Shown: positions 37,177 to 44,236 of the stretch, one piece after another | Layout: each line of letters begins with the position of its first letter | How positions within the stretch are numbered: the stretch's first letter is position 1 | Origin: Noviluteimonas gilva | GTDB lineage: Bacteria; Pseudomonadota; Gammaproteobacteria; Xanthomonadales; Xanthomonadaceae | Length of the DNA: 64,000 bases | Assembly: GCF_009740395.1 (NCBI RefSeq) | Contig: NZ_WOXT01000002.1 | Location: 496,001 to 560,000, forward strand | Direction of reading: 5' to 3' | Translations under genes and position numbers: made by a program | The notes under the pieces: model-generated | Told to the model about the DNA's origin: nothing | Databases searched by the model: none | What the model saw: the letters and a program-made list of their open reading frames with translations, nothing else

Positions 37177-39408
37177 TCAACCGCCCGCGGCGGCCTTCTC
37201 CTGCGGCTTGGCTTCGGCGGGGTGCTTGGAATCGTCGGCCGAGCCATCCAGGCCACGACGCTTCAGCAGCGGACCGATCTCCGGCTTGCGACCGGCGAAA
37301 TCCTGGAACAACTGCAGCGCATCCTTGCTGCCGCCGCGCGAGAGCAGCGTGTCGCGGAAATGATCGCCGTTGGTGCGCGTCAGGCCGCCGTGCTGCTTGA
37401 TCCATTCCACCGTGTCGGCATCGAGCACTTCCGACCAGATGTAGGCGTAGTAGCCGGCCGAGTAGCCGCCCATGATGTGGCTGAAGTACGGCGTCTTGTA
37501 ACGCGGCGGCACCGGCGCGAAATCCACGCCGTTTCGCTTGAGCGCGTCGGCTTCGAAGGCCATGACGTTCGCGGCCGCCGGCACTTGCTCCGGCGTGATC
37601 TGGTGCCAGGCCTGGTCGAGCAACGCCGCGCCGAGGTATTCGGTCGTGGTGAAGCCCTGGTTGAACTTGCTGGCGGCCAGCACCTTGTCGAGCAGTTCCT
37701 TCGGCATCGGCTTGCCGGTCTGGTAGTGCTTGGCGTAGTTCGGCAGCACCGTCGGCCAGTCGGCCCACATCTCGTTGACCTGCGAGGGGTATTCGACGAA
37801 GTCGCGCGGCACGCTGGTGCCGGTGAAGTAGGGGTACTTCACGTTCGAGAACATGCCGTGCAGCGCGTGGCCGAACTCGTGGAAGGTGGTCGTCACTTCA
37901 TCCCACGTCAGCAGCGTCGGCTGGCCTTCCGGTGCCTTGGTGATGTTGAGGTGGTTGGCGACGACCGGCTTGAAGCCGGTGAGGTCGGACTGGTCGACGT
38001 AGGAATTCATCCACGCGCCGCCCTGCTTGGAGTCGCGCGCGAAGGGATCGAACAGGAAGATCGCGAGCTGCTTGCCGTCCTTGTCGAACACGTCGAACAC
38101 GCGCACGTCCGGCTCGTACACCGGCAGGTCCTTGCGTTCCTTGAACGACAGGCCGTAGAGCTGGTTGGCCGCGTAGAAAACGCCGTTGCGCAGCACGTTG
38201 TCGAGTTCCAGGTAGGGCTTGAGTTCGTTCTCGTCGAACGCGAACTTGTCCTTGCGCACCTTCTCCGAATAGAAGGACCAATCCCACGGCTCGAGCTTGA
38301 AGGTCGGCTGGCCCTTGGCGGCCTGTTCGCGGTCGATCATCGCCTGCAGGTCGGCCGCTTCGCGGCGCGCGTTGGCCACCGCCGGCGGAGCGAGCTTGCC
38401 GAGCATGTCGTTGACGGCCTGCGGGGTCTTCGCGGTTTCGTCTTCGAGCACGAAGGCGGCCCAGTTCGGATAGCCGAGCAGCTGCGCCTTCTGCGCGCGC
38501 AGCTTGACGACCTTCGCGATGATCGCGGTGGTGTCGAACTCGCCGCCGTTGCCGCGCGCCATCGACGCGCGATACAGCTTCTCGCGCAGCGCGCGATTGG
38601 TCAGCTGTGCCGCCGGCGGCTGGCCGGTGGTGTTGAGGATGGTCAGAACGTACTTGCCATCGAGCTTGCGCGACTTGGCGACGTCGGCCGCCGCGTCGAT
38701 CTGCGCATCGGACAGGCCGTCGAGTTCGGCGCGCGTGTCGACGACCACCGCGGCGGCGTTGCGGCCCGCGATCAGCTTGGTGTCGAACTGCGTGCCCAGG
38801 GCGGCGAGCTGACCGTTGATGTCCTTGAGCTTGGTCTTGTCCGCTTCGCTCAGCTTGGCGCCGGCGCGGACGAAGTCGGTGTAGTAACGCTCGACCAGGC
38901 GCGTCTGCTGCGCGTCCAGGCCCAGCGAGGCGCGGCGGTCGTACAGCGACTGGATGCGCGCGAACAGCTTGGGGTTCAGGCGGATGGCGTCGCGGTGCGC
39001 GGAAAAGATGGGCGCGTAATGTTCGTCGATCTTCTCGCGCGCTTCGTTCTTGTCGGCGCCGAGCAGGTTGTAGAAGACGGTGGCGGCGCGCGTGAGCGTG
39101 CGGCCGTTCTTCTCCATCGCCAGGATGGTGTTGTCGAAGGTCGGCTCGGCCGTGTCGCTGGCGATGCGGTCGATTTCGGCGAGCTCGTCCTTCATGCCCT
39201 GGTCGAAGGCCGGACCGAAGTCGGTGTCCTTGATCTTCGCGAAGTCGGGGTAGTGCAGGGGCAGCGTGCTGTCGGCGAAGAACGGGTTGGAAGCGGGGTT
39301 CTGCACGGCGGATCCTTGGGTCTGCGCGGCCGCGGCGGGCGCATACGTCAAAGCAGGCGTGCCTGCGGCGAGGGCGAGCGCCAGGGCGCAGGCGAGCGGG
39401 TGCTTCAT
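37177..39408 (-). CDS. dcp: M3-family metallopeptidase (peptidyl-dipeptidase Dcp-like), exported
   Basis: A 743-residue zinc peptidase. A signal peptide (MKHPLACALALALAAGTPALTYA) and Ala/Gln-rich linker precede the M3 helical domain. The zinc motif is HEFGH (His510, His514) with the third ligand in FVEYPSQ (near residue 539), and the substrate-binding GGYSAGYYAYIWSEV lies near the C-terminus. Dcp releases dipeptides from C-termini; E. coli Dcp is periplasmic or cytosolic, and this copy has a signal peptide. With the M1 and M14 enzymes it makes a set of three exported peptidases in this window. The C-terminal tail is Lys/Ala/Glu rich (KHPAEAKPQEKAAAGG). It ends in a bidirectional terminator. 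Confidence 0.9.
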   Translation of the reverse strand: MKHPLACALALALAAGTPALTYAPAAAAQTQGSAVQNPASNPFFADSTLPLHYPDFAKIKDTDFGPAFDQGMKDELAEIDRIASDTAEPTFDNTILAMEKNGRTLTRAATVFYNLLGADKNEAREKIDEHYAPIFSAHRDAIRLNPKLFARIQSLYDRRASLGLDAQQTRLVERYYTDFVRAGAKLSEADKTKLKDINGQLAALGTQFDTKLIAGRNAAAVVVDTRAELDGLSDAQIDAAADVAKSRKLDGKYVLTILNTTGQPPAAQLTNRALREKLYRASMARGNGGEFDTTAIIAKVVKLRAQKAQLLGYPNWAAFVLEDETAKTPQAVNDMLGKLAPPAVANARREAADLQAMIDREQAAKGQPTFKLEPWDWSFYSEKVRKDKFAFDENELKPYLELDNVLRNGVFYAANQLYGLSFKERKDLPVYEPDVRVFDVFDKDGKQLAIFLFDPFARDSKQGGAWMNSYVDQSDLTGFKPVVANHLNITKAPEGQPTLLTWDEVTTTFHEFGHALHGMFSNVKYPYFTGTSVPRDFVEYPSQVNEMWADWPTVLPNYAKHYQTGKPMPKELLDKVLAASKFNQGFTTTEYLGAALLDQAWHQITPEQVPAAANVMAFEADALKRNGVDFAPVPPRYKTPYFSHIMGGYSAGYYAYIWSEVLDADTVEWIKQHGGLTRTNGDHFRDTLLSRGGSKDALQLFQDFAGRKPEIGPLLKRRGLDGSADDSKHPAEAKPQEKAAAGG

Positions 39409-39583
39409 GGGTGGGTTCTCGTCGGACGGAACCCGCGAATTTACCCGAGCCGGGTGAAGGCTACCCATGACGAAAGCCATGTCCGGTGAATGCGGCCGTT
39501 TCGGCCTCACAAGGCGTCGGTTCACGGGGGCCAGACCGCCCCGTCGCAACAATGCGGCCTTCCCCCAAACTCTCGGAGCTCCC

Positions 39584-40015
39584 ATGACGACCGTGACCTC
39601 GGTGATGACCGCCAACCCCGCGTCCGCCACGCCCGAGACGCCCCTGCGCGACATCGCCCGCCTGATGATCGAGAACGACTGCGGGCAGATTCCCGTCGTC
39701 GACACCAAGGGCATGCCGGTGGGCGTGGTCACCGACCGCGACATCGCCGTGCGCATCGTGGCCGAAGGCCGCGACACCATGAACGCGACCGCCTCCGATG
39801 CGATGAGCGCCCCGGTGCAGAGCGTGCGCGAAGACAGCACCCTCAAGGATGCGACCGCACTGATGGAAGCCTCCAAGATCCGTCGCGTGCCCGTGGTCGA
39901 TGCGCAGGGCAAGCTCACCGGCATCGTGTCGCTGGCCGACATCGCGCTCGCCGGCAAGGACGGGCAGACCGCCAAGGTCGTCAAGGAAGTCTCCGAGCCC
40001 GGCAGCAAGCACTGA
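39584..40015 (+). CDS. CBS-domain pair protein
   Basis: A stand-alone protein of 143 residues made of two CBS motifs: VMTANPASATPETPLRDIARLM to GVVTDRDIAVRIV, and AMSAPVQSVREDSTLKDATALM to GIVSLADIALAGK. The pair forms a Bateman module that binds adenosine nucleotides or S-adenosylmethionine; stand-alone forms regulate partner enzymes or ion transporters. GGAG at 39575-39578 precedes the ATG at 39584. It is divergent from the M3 peptidase across 175 bp with no recognisable operator. A perfect 11-bp hairpin follows the stop. Confidence 0.88.
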   Translation: MTTVTSVMTANPASATPETPLRDIARLMIENDCGQIPVVDTKGMPVGVVTDRDIAVRIVAEGRDTMNATASDAMSAPVQSVREDSTLKDATALMEASKIRRVPVVDAQGKLTGIVSLADIALAGKDGQTAKVVKEVSEPGSKH

Positions 40016-40022
40016 GCTAGAC

Positions 40023-40049
40023 TCCGGGGCGACCCAACGTCGCCCCGGA
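40023..40049. terminator. Perfect 11-bp hairpin between CBS and glutathione peroxidase genes
   Basis: TCCGGGGCGAC (40023-40033) / GTCGCCCCGGA (40039-40049) around CCAAC, beginning 8 bp after the CBS stop and ending 11 bp before the peroxidase ATG. There is no U-tract. It occupies the region where the peroxidase ribosome site should be, so it may influence translation as well as stop transcription. Confidence 0.5.
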
Positions 40050-40059
40050 TCGCACACCC

Positions 40060-40542
40060 ATGACCACTGCTTTCGACTTCAGCGCGCAGGACATCGACGG
40101 CCAATCGCGTTCGCTCGCCGACTACCGCGGCAAGGTGTTGCTGATCGTCAACGTCGCGTCCAGGTGCGGGTTCACGCCGCAATACACGGGGCTGGAAAAA
40201 CTCTGGAAGGACTACGCCGATCGCGGGCTCGTGGTCCTGGGTTTTCCGTGCGACCAGTTCGGCAACCAGGAACCCGGCGACGAAGCGGAGATCAAGAATT
40301 TCTGCTCGCTCACCTATGACGTCGACTTCCCGTTGTTCGCGAAGATCGACGTCAACGGCGCCCAGGCCCATCCCCTCTACAAGTGGTTGAAGGAAGAGAA
40401 GGGCGGGTTCCTGGGCATCGACGCCATCAAATGGAACTTCACGAAATTCCTCGTCGGCCGCGACGGCAAGGTGCGCAAGCGTTACGCACCGACCGACACG
40501 CCCGAATCGCTCGCGAAGGACATCGAAGCCGCGCTCGCCTGA
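40060..40542 (+). CDS. Glutathione peroxidase (thioredoxin-like, Cys type)
   Basis: A 160-residue GPx family enzyme with the catalytic Cys36 in NVASRCGFTPQY, the GFPCDQFGNQEPG block holding the active-site Gln, and KWNFTKFLV with the Trp and Asn of the catalytic tetrad. Cys (not selenocysteine) and the second Cys in FPCDQF make it a thioredoxin-dependent hydroperoxide reductase like bacterial BtuE. No Shine-Dalgarno is seen; a strong hairpin sits directly upstream. The last 61 bp overlap the end of the acyltransferase gene on the opposite strand, which is unusual among neighbours that overlap by 4 bp or less. Confidence 0.9.
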   Translation: MTTAFDFSAQDIDGQSRSLADYRGKVLLIVNVASRCGFTPQYTGLEKLWKDYADRGLVVLGFPCDQFGNQEPGDEAEIKNFCSLTYDVDFPLFAKIDVNGAQAHPLYKWLKEEKGGFLGIDAIKWNFTKFLVGRDGKVRKRYAPTDTPESLAKDIEAALA

Positions 40543-41672
40543 CGCCGCTTCACGCCGAACAAGGGACGCAGCACCGGCACGCGGCGAATCACCGCGTGGA
40601 GCAGCGCGCAACCGGCGACGGTGCCGATCAACACCAGCGCCGGTTCGACGACCGGCCCGACGTGCATCGGCACCAGCACGAAAGCGATCGCGATGATCAG
40701 GCTCTGGTGCAGCACGTACCACGGGTACACGGCTTCGTTCGCCCACGGCAGCCACGCGAACGGGCGGTCCAGGTACGTGCGGCCGTAACCGAGGATCGCG
40801 CACAGCATCCACCAGATGTACAGGTTGCGCAGGATCCAGATGCCGGCCTGCAGCGACTCTGAGACTTCTTCGGGCAGCACGAACACGCACGCGGCATAGA
40901 ACGCGAACAACGTAATCGCGCTGATCAGTGCGCGGCGACGCAGGCGCGCGAGTTCGGCCCACACGGCTTCATTCGTGCCGAGCCACCAACCGTAGAGGAA
41001 CATCGTGAAGTACACGCTGTGGCGGAACCAGTCGTGCACCAGATCACCGGTGTCTTCGAAATGCGGTTGCAGCAGCAGGGTGAATGTCGCGAGCGGGATC
41101 GCGGGAACGATCAATAACCAGAGGCCGCGCAACTTCGCGAGCGGATTCGGCAGGCGGCGCAACAGCGGCAGGAGCAGCGCGAACGCGACCGTGTAAGTCC
41201 ACAGATACGCCAGGTACCAAAGGTGGTTCCAGGTGAAGCCGTGTTCCCAGCCGGCGAAGGCGCCTTCGGGCCAGGTCGTGTGACCGTAATAACGGACGAG
41301 AAAGGCGAAGAACCCCCGCTCCACCAGCCCGTTCGACACGCCTTCGACATACGGTTGGATCGGCACGACGACCCACATGCCGAACACCAGCGGCAGCAGC
41401 AGGCGCCAGCTCCGCATCGCGATGAAGCGGCCGATGCGGGTGTCGCGCAACAGGAAGTGCACCGACAACCCCGAGATCAGGAAGATCAGGTCCATGCGCC
41501 AGCGGTTGACCGCGAGCATGGGCAACTGGATCGCCTCGGTCGTGTAGGTCGACTTGATGTGCCAGCCCCAGTCCTCGCCGCCGACGTAGAGCATCGCCCA
41601 GTGGTAGAGGATGAGCATGCCGAAAGCGATGGCGCGCAGGGCATCGATGTCGTGGCGTCGGGAGCTGGGCAT
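40482..41672 (-). CDS. Membrane acyltransferase (acyltransferase-3/OpgC-like)
   Basis: A 396-residue inner-membrane protein with about ten hydrophobic helices. The opening RRHDIDALRAIAFGMLILYHWAMLY is the acyltransferase-3 signature, with the catalytic-site His in LYHW and an Arg in DALRA; LIFLISGLSVHFLLR and HLWYLAYLW are the other conserved blocks. These enzymes O-acetylate or succinylate sugars, glucans or lipids at the periplasmic face. It is divergent from a LytTR regulator, and the 154-bp gap contains a candidate LytTR site, so regulation by that protein is likely. The 3' end overlaps the glutathione peroxidase gene by 61 bp. Longer upstream start codons would run through the regulator's promoter and are rejected. 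Confidence 0.85.
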   Translation of the reverse strand: MPSSRRHDIDALRAIAFGMLILYHWAMLYVGGEDWGWHIKSTYTTEAIQLPMLAVNRWRMDLIFLISGLSVHFLLRDTRIGRFIAMRSWRLLLPLVFGMWVVVPIQPYVEGVSNGLVERGFFAFLVRYYGHTTWPEGAFAGWEHGFTWNHLWYLAYLWTYTVAFALLLPLLRRLPNPLAKLRGLWLLIVPAIPLATFTLLLQPHFEDTGDLVHDWFRHSVYFTMFLYGWWLGTNEAVWAELARLRRRALISAITLFAFYAACVFVLPEEVSESLQAGIWILRNLYIWWMLCAILGYGRTYLDRPFAWLPWANEAVYPWYVLHQSLIIAIAFVLVPMHVGPVVEPALVLIGTVAGCALLHAVIRRVPVLRPLFGVKRRQASAASMSFASDSGVSVGA

Positions 41673-41757
41673 GGCGGTGGTCCACGGGTGGGGATGGCCC
41701 ACGCTCGCCCCGCGAGTGCGGCAATGACAGCGCCAAGTGATTGATTCGCCGGTCCCG

Positions 41758-41785
41758 GGGACGAATCGCGGGATCGAGGGACGAA
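41758..41785. promoter_or_regulatory. Helically phased direct repeats, LytTR-type operator candidate
   Basis: GGGACGAA occurs at 41758-41765 and 41778-41785, 20 bp apart start to start (12-bp spacer), the arrangement bound by LytTR-domain dimers. On the minus strand each reads TTCGTCCC, and the right copy extends to ACCGGTTCGTC, one insertion away from the AlgR box. Relative to a start site at 41827 the repeats centre near -65 and -45. Confidence 0.5.
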
Positions 41786-41813
41786 CCGGTTCCGCCCATG
41801 CGCGTCCCTCCGC

Positions 41814-41819
41814 CACAAT
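41814..41819 (+). promoter_or_regulatory. -10-like element for the lytTR gene
   Basis: CACAAT ends 7 nt before the ATG at 41827, fitting a leaderless transcript that the upstream direct repeats could activate or repress. Confidence 0.4.
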
Positions 41820-41826
41820 GCGCGGG

Positions 41827-42708
41827 ATGTCGACCGACACGCTGCCGATGACCCCCACCGCGTGGGATCGCTTCCGCCCCTGGCGCCGCACCTTCGAGGT
41901 CGGCTTCTGGGTGGTGATGTATTGCGTGAACGCGACCGCCAACAGCGCGGTGACCTGGATCGACATCCAGCGTGCGCACCTCGACTTCCAGGCCTGGGAA
42001 CCGGCGGTGTGGGAATGGTCGAGCGCGATCGTCTGCCTGGCGCTGGTGCCGGCCGTCGCCTGGTACACGCGCTGGAACCCGGTGCGCTTCGACACGTGGC
42101 GTCGCGCGCTGCCGCTGCATGTCCTCGGCAGCGTGGCCTGGTCGATCGTCCACGTCGCGGGGATGGTCGCGATCCGCAAGGCGGTGTACGCGGCGCAGGG
42201 CGACACCTATGACTTCGGTCCCGTGCTGCGCGAATGGGGCTATGAATACCTGAAGGACGTGCGCAGCTACGCCTCGCTGGTGGCGACGATGGAAGCGTGG
42301 CGCTGGTTCCTGCGCCGCTGGCAGGGCGAGGCGAGCCTGCTGTCGCAACCCGACGACGCGCCGGCGGCCGTGCTCGCCGAACGCCCGGAGCGCTTCCTCG
42401 TCCGCAAGCTCGGCAAGGAATTCCTGATCGCCGCCAACGATGTCGAAGCGCTGCAGGCCTCCGGCAACTACGTGAACCTGCGCGTGCGCGGCCACGAGTA
42501 CCCGTTGCGCAGCACGATGGCGACGATCGAACAACAACTCGATCCCGCGCGCTTCGTGCGCGTGCATCGCAGCCACATGGTGAACCTGGACTGCATCGCG
42601 CAGATCGAACCGCTCGATACGGGCGATGCGCGCGTCGTACTGCGCGACGGCACCGTCGTTCCGTGCAGCCGACGTTATCGCGACGCGCTGCGCCCGGCGA
42701 ACGCCTAG
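41827..42708 (+). CDS. Membrane-anchored LytTR-family transcriptional regulator
   Basis: A 293-residue protein: four hydrophobic segments in about residues 22-160 (FEVGFWVVMYCVNATANSAVTW; IVCLALVPAVAWY; LPLHVLGSVAWSIVHVAGMVAI; the YASLVATM region) followed from about residue 190 by a LytTR DNA-binding domain (DVEALQASGNYVNLRVRGHEYPLRSTMATIE; RFVRVHRSHMVNLDCI). No receiver domain is present, so the signal is probably sensed by the membrane part. LytTR proteins bind paired direct repeats; one such pair lies just upstream of this gene. Divergent placement with an acyltransferase suggests it controls that gene and itself. The start is chosen at the leaderless promoter, not at an upstream in-frame ATG at 41737. 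Confidence 0.85.
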   Translation: MSTDTLPMTPTAWDRFRPWRRTFEVGFWVVMYCVNATANSAVTWIDIQRAHLDFQAWEPAVWEWSSAIVCLALVPAVAWYTRWNPVRFDTWRRALPLHVLGSVAWSIVHVAGMVAIRKAVYAAQGDTYDFGPVLREWGYEYLKDVRSYASLVATMEAWRWFLRRWQGEASLLSQPDDAPAAVLAERPERFLVRKLGKEFLIAANDVEALQASGNYVNLRVRGHEYPLRSTMATIEQQLDPARFVRVHRSHMVNLDCIAQIEPLDTGDARVVLRDGTVVPCSRRYRDALRPANA

Positions 42709-42840
42709 GCGCGTCAAAACCGGTAACGCTCCGGCGATTTGCCGCCGACAAGAACAAGGGAAGACGCAGTAGCCGATCTTCCCGACGCACAGGCGGCGTT
42801 TCGCCTTTCGCGTCGCGGCGCGAACGCGCGAGATGGCGCC

Positions 42841-43248
42841 ATGACGCCCGAATGCCATCTCCTGCGCGACGAACTGCTGGCCTATGCCCGCGCGATGCTC
42901 GACCGTTTCGGCGGCTTCCAACCTTTCGGCGGTTACGCCGTCGCACCCGATCGCGTGACCCACGTCGGATTCGCGCCGGCGATGCTCGCCGCTGCGCCCT
43001 GCGACCGCACGCTGGCGCGCGAACTGGCGGAAATCGATGCGTCGGCGGTGGCGCACGCGCTGGTGTTCGACATCCACCTGCACGTGCCGCATGACGGCAT
43101 GGCGTCCGCGATTCGCCTGCACCTGTCGCACGTCGAAGGGCGGTGCATGGATCTGTTCATTCCGTATCGCGCCCGCAAGGCCATGCCGACGCTCTACGGG
43201 TCGTCCTTCGTGCTGAAAGGCACGTCCATCGGATTCCCGAGGAGGTGA
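42841..43248 (+). CDS. Conserved-looking soluble protein of unknown function
   Basis: Product of 135 residues from the ATG at 42841 (MTPECHLLRDELLAYARAML). It contains DIHLHVPHDGMASAIRLHLSHVEGRCMDLFIPYR, a beta-rich block with several His and Asp residues, and no signal or membrane segment. No family is recognised. Upstream, 42709-42840 has in-frame codons but poor protein-like content and no good start, so I take the later ATG. The gene sits after lytTR and is convergent with the ferredoxin reductase gene (16 bp). Confidence 0.6.
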   Translation: MTPECHLLRDELLAYARAMLDRFGGFQPFGGYAVAPDRVTHVGFAPAMLAAAPCDRTLARELAEIDASAVAHALVFDIHLHVPHDGMASAIRLHLSHVEGRCMDLFIPYRARKAMPTLYGSSFVLKGTSIGFPRR

Positions 43249-43264
43249 CGCGATAACGAAGCGA

Positions 43265-44074
43265 TCACTTCTCGACGAACGCGCGCTCGAACACGTATTG
43301 CCCCGGCACGCCGATGCGCGGCGCGGCGGTGAAGCCGCGGCCGTCGAGCAGCGCACGGAAGTCGGCGAGCATCTGCGGGCTGCCGCAGACCATCGCGCGG
43401 TCGTGCACGGCGTCGAGCGGGGGCAGGCCCAGGTGGTCCATCATCCGGCCGCTGTCCATCAACTCGGTGAGGCGTCCGCACTGGTCGTTGCCGCCGACCG
43501 CGAACGCTTCGCGCGACACCGCCGGGTAATACAGCAGTTGCTGGCGGATCTGCTCGCCGAGGAATTCGTGGTTCGGCAATTCGTTGCCGATGTAATCGCG
43601 ATAGGCGAGGTCCGCGGCGTTGCGCACGCCGTGGCAAAGGATCACGCGTTCGAAGCGTTCGTACGTCGCCGGGTCCTTGATCACCGCCAGCCACGGCGCG
43701 AAGCCCGTGCCCGTGCCGAGCAAGTACAGATTGCGGCCCGGATGCAGGTCGTGGATCAGCAGCGTGCCCGTGGGCTTGCGGCCGATCAGCACGCTGTCGC
43801 CGGGGCGGATGTGTTGCAGGCGCGAGGTCAGCGGGCCGTCGGCCACCTTGATGCTGAAGAACTCCAGTTGCTCTTCCCAATTCGCGCTGGCGATCGAATA
43901 CGCGCGCATCAACGGGCGCGTCGACCCGTCGGGCTGTTCCACCGGCAAACCAATCATGACGAACTGGCCGTTCTCGAACCGAAAGCCGTCGTCGCGCGTG
44001 GTGGTGAAGCTGAAATACGCGTCCGTCCAGTGACGGACATCGAGCACGGTTTCGGTGCCGAAGGGGGAGGACAT
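43265..44074 (-). CDS. fpr: Ferredoxin/flavodoxin-NADP+ reductase
   Basis: Flavoenzyme of 269 residues. FENGQFVMIGLP and the FAD motif RAYSIAS (near residue 58) are followed by the NADP-binding LLGTGTGFAPWLAVIKDP and VCGSPQML with the C-terminal YVFERAFVEK, an ending close to that of bacterial Fpr. It moves electrons between NADPH and ferredoxin or flavodoxin for biosynthesis and oxidative-stress repair. The C-terminal aromatic side chain over the FAD is replaced by Lys (FVEK), as in proteobacterial subclass I enzymes. No SoxR-type regulator is adjacent. The upstream 40 bp are followed by the heptamer repeat element. Confidence 0.92.
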   Translation of the reverse strand: MSSPFGTETVLDVRHWTDAYFSFTTTRDDGFRFENGQFVMIGLPVEQPDGSTRPLMRAYSIASANWEEQLEFFSIKVADGPLTSRLQHIRPGDSVLIGRKPTGTLLIHDLHPGRNLYLLGTGTGFAPWLAVIKDPATYERFERVILCHGVRNAADLAYRDYIGNELPNHEFLGEQIRQQLLYYPAVSREAFAVGGNDQCGRLTELMDSGRMMDHLGLPPLDAVHDRAMVCGSPQMLADFRALLDGRGFTAAPRIGVPGQYVFERAFVEK

Positions 44075-44114
44075 TGCGTGCGGGGGAGGGTGGAACGTGG
44101 GGGTTGAATTCTAA

Positions 44115-44233
44115 GGGAATGGGGAATGGGGAATGGGGAATGGTTGAAACGGGGCGATTTGAGGCGATTGCGACCTGCGGCGATGGCGACCTGCGGCGAA
44201 TCAACTATTCCCTATTCCCTATTCCCTATTCCC
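44115..44233. repeat. Composite heptamer inverted-repeat element, copy 1
   Basis: Four perfect GGGAATG units (44115-44142) face four perfect TATTCCC units (44206-44233), the near-complement allowing G-U pairs. The inner edges are GTTG (44143-44146) and CAAC (44202-44205). The spacer contains two near-identical 16-bp units ending GCGACCTGCGG (about 44166-44197). It lies between fpr and the UbiB-kinase gene, both minus strand, ending 3 bp before the kinase stop. Confidence 0.85.
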
Positions 44234-44236
44234 GCT

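Noticed and set aside
42709-42840. Riboswitch or N-terminal extension upstream of the 135-residue gene
   Set aside because: Some hairpins (GGAAGA...TCTTCC) are present but no known riboswitch core; the extension is Arg/Asp/Ala rich and lacks a ribosome site.
44115-44233. Heptamer arrays as a CRISPR-like repeat
   Set aside because: Units are 7 bp with no unique spacers between them and no cas genes; the arms are inverted relative to each other.
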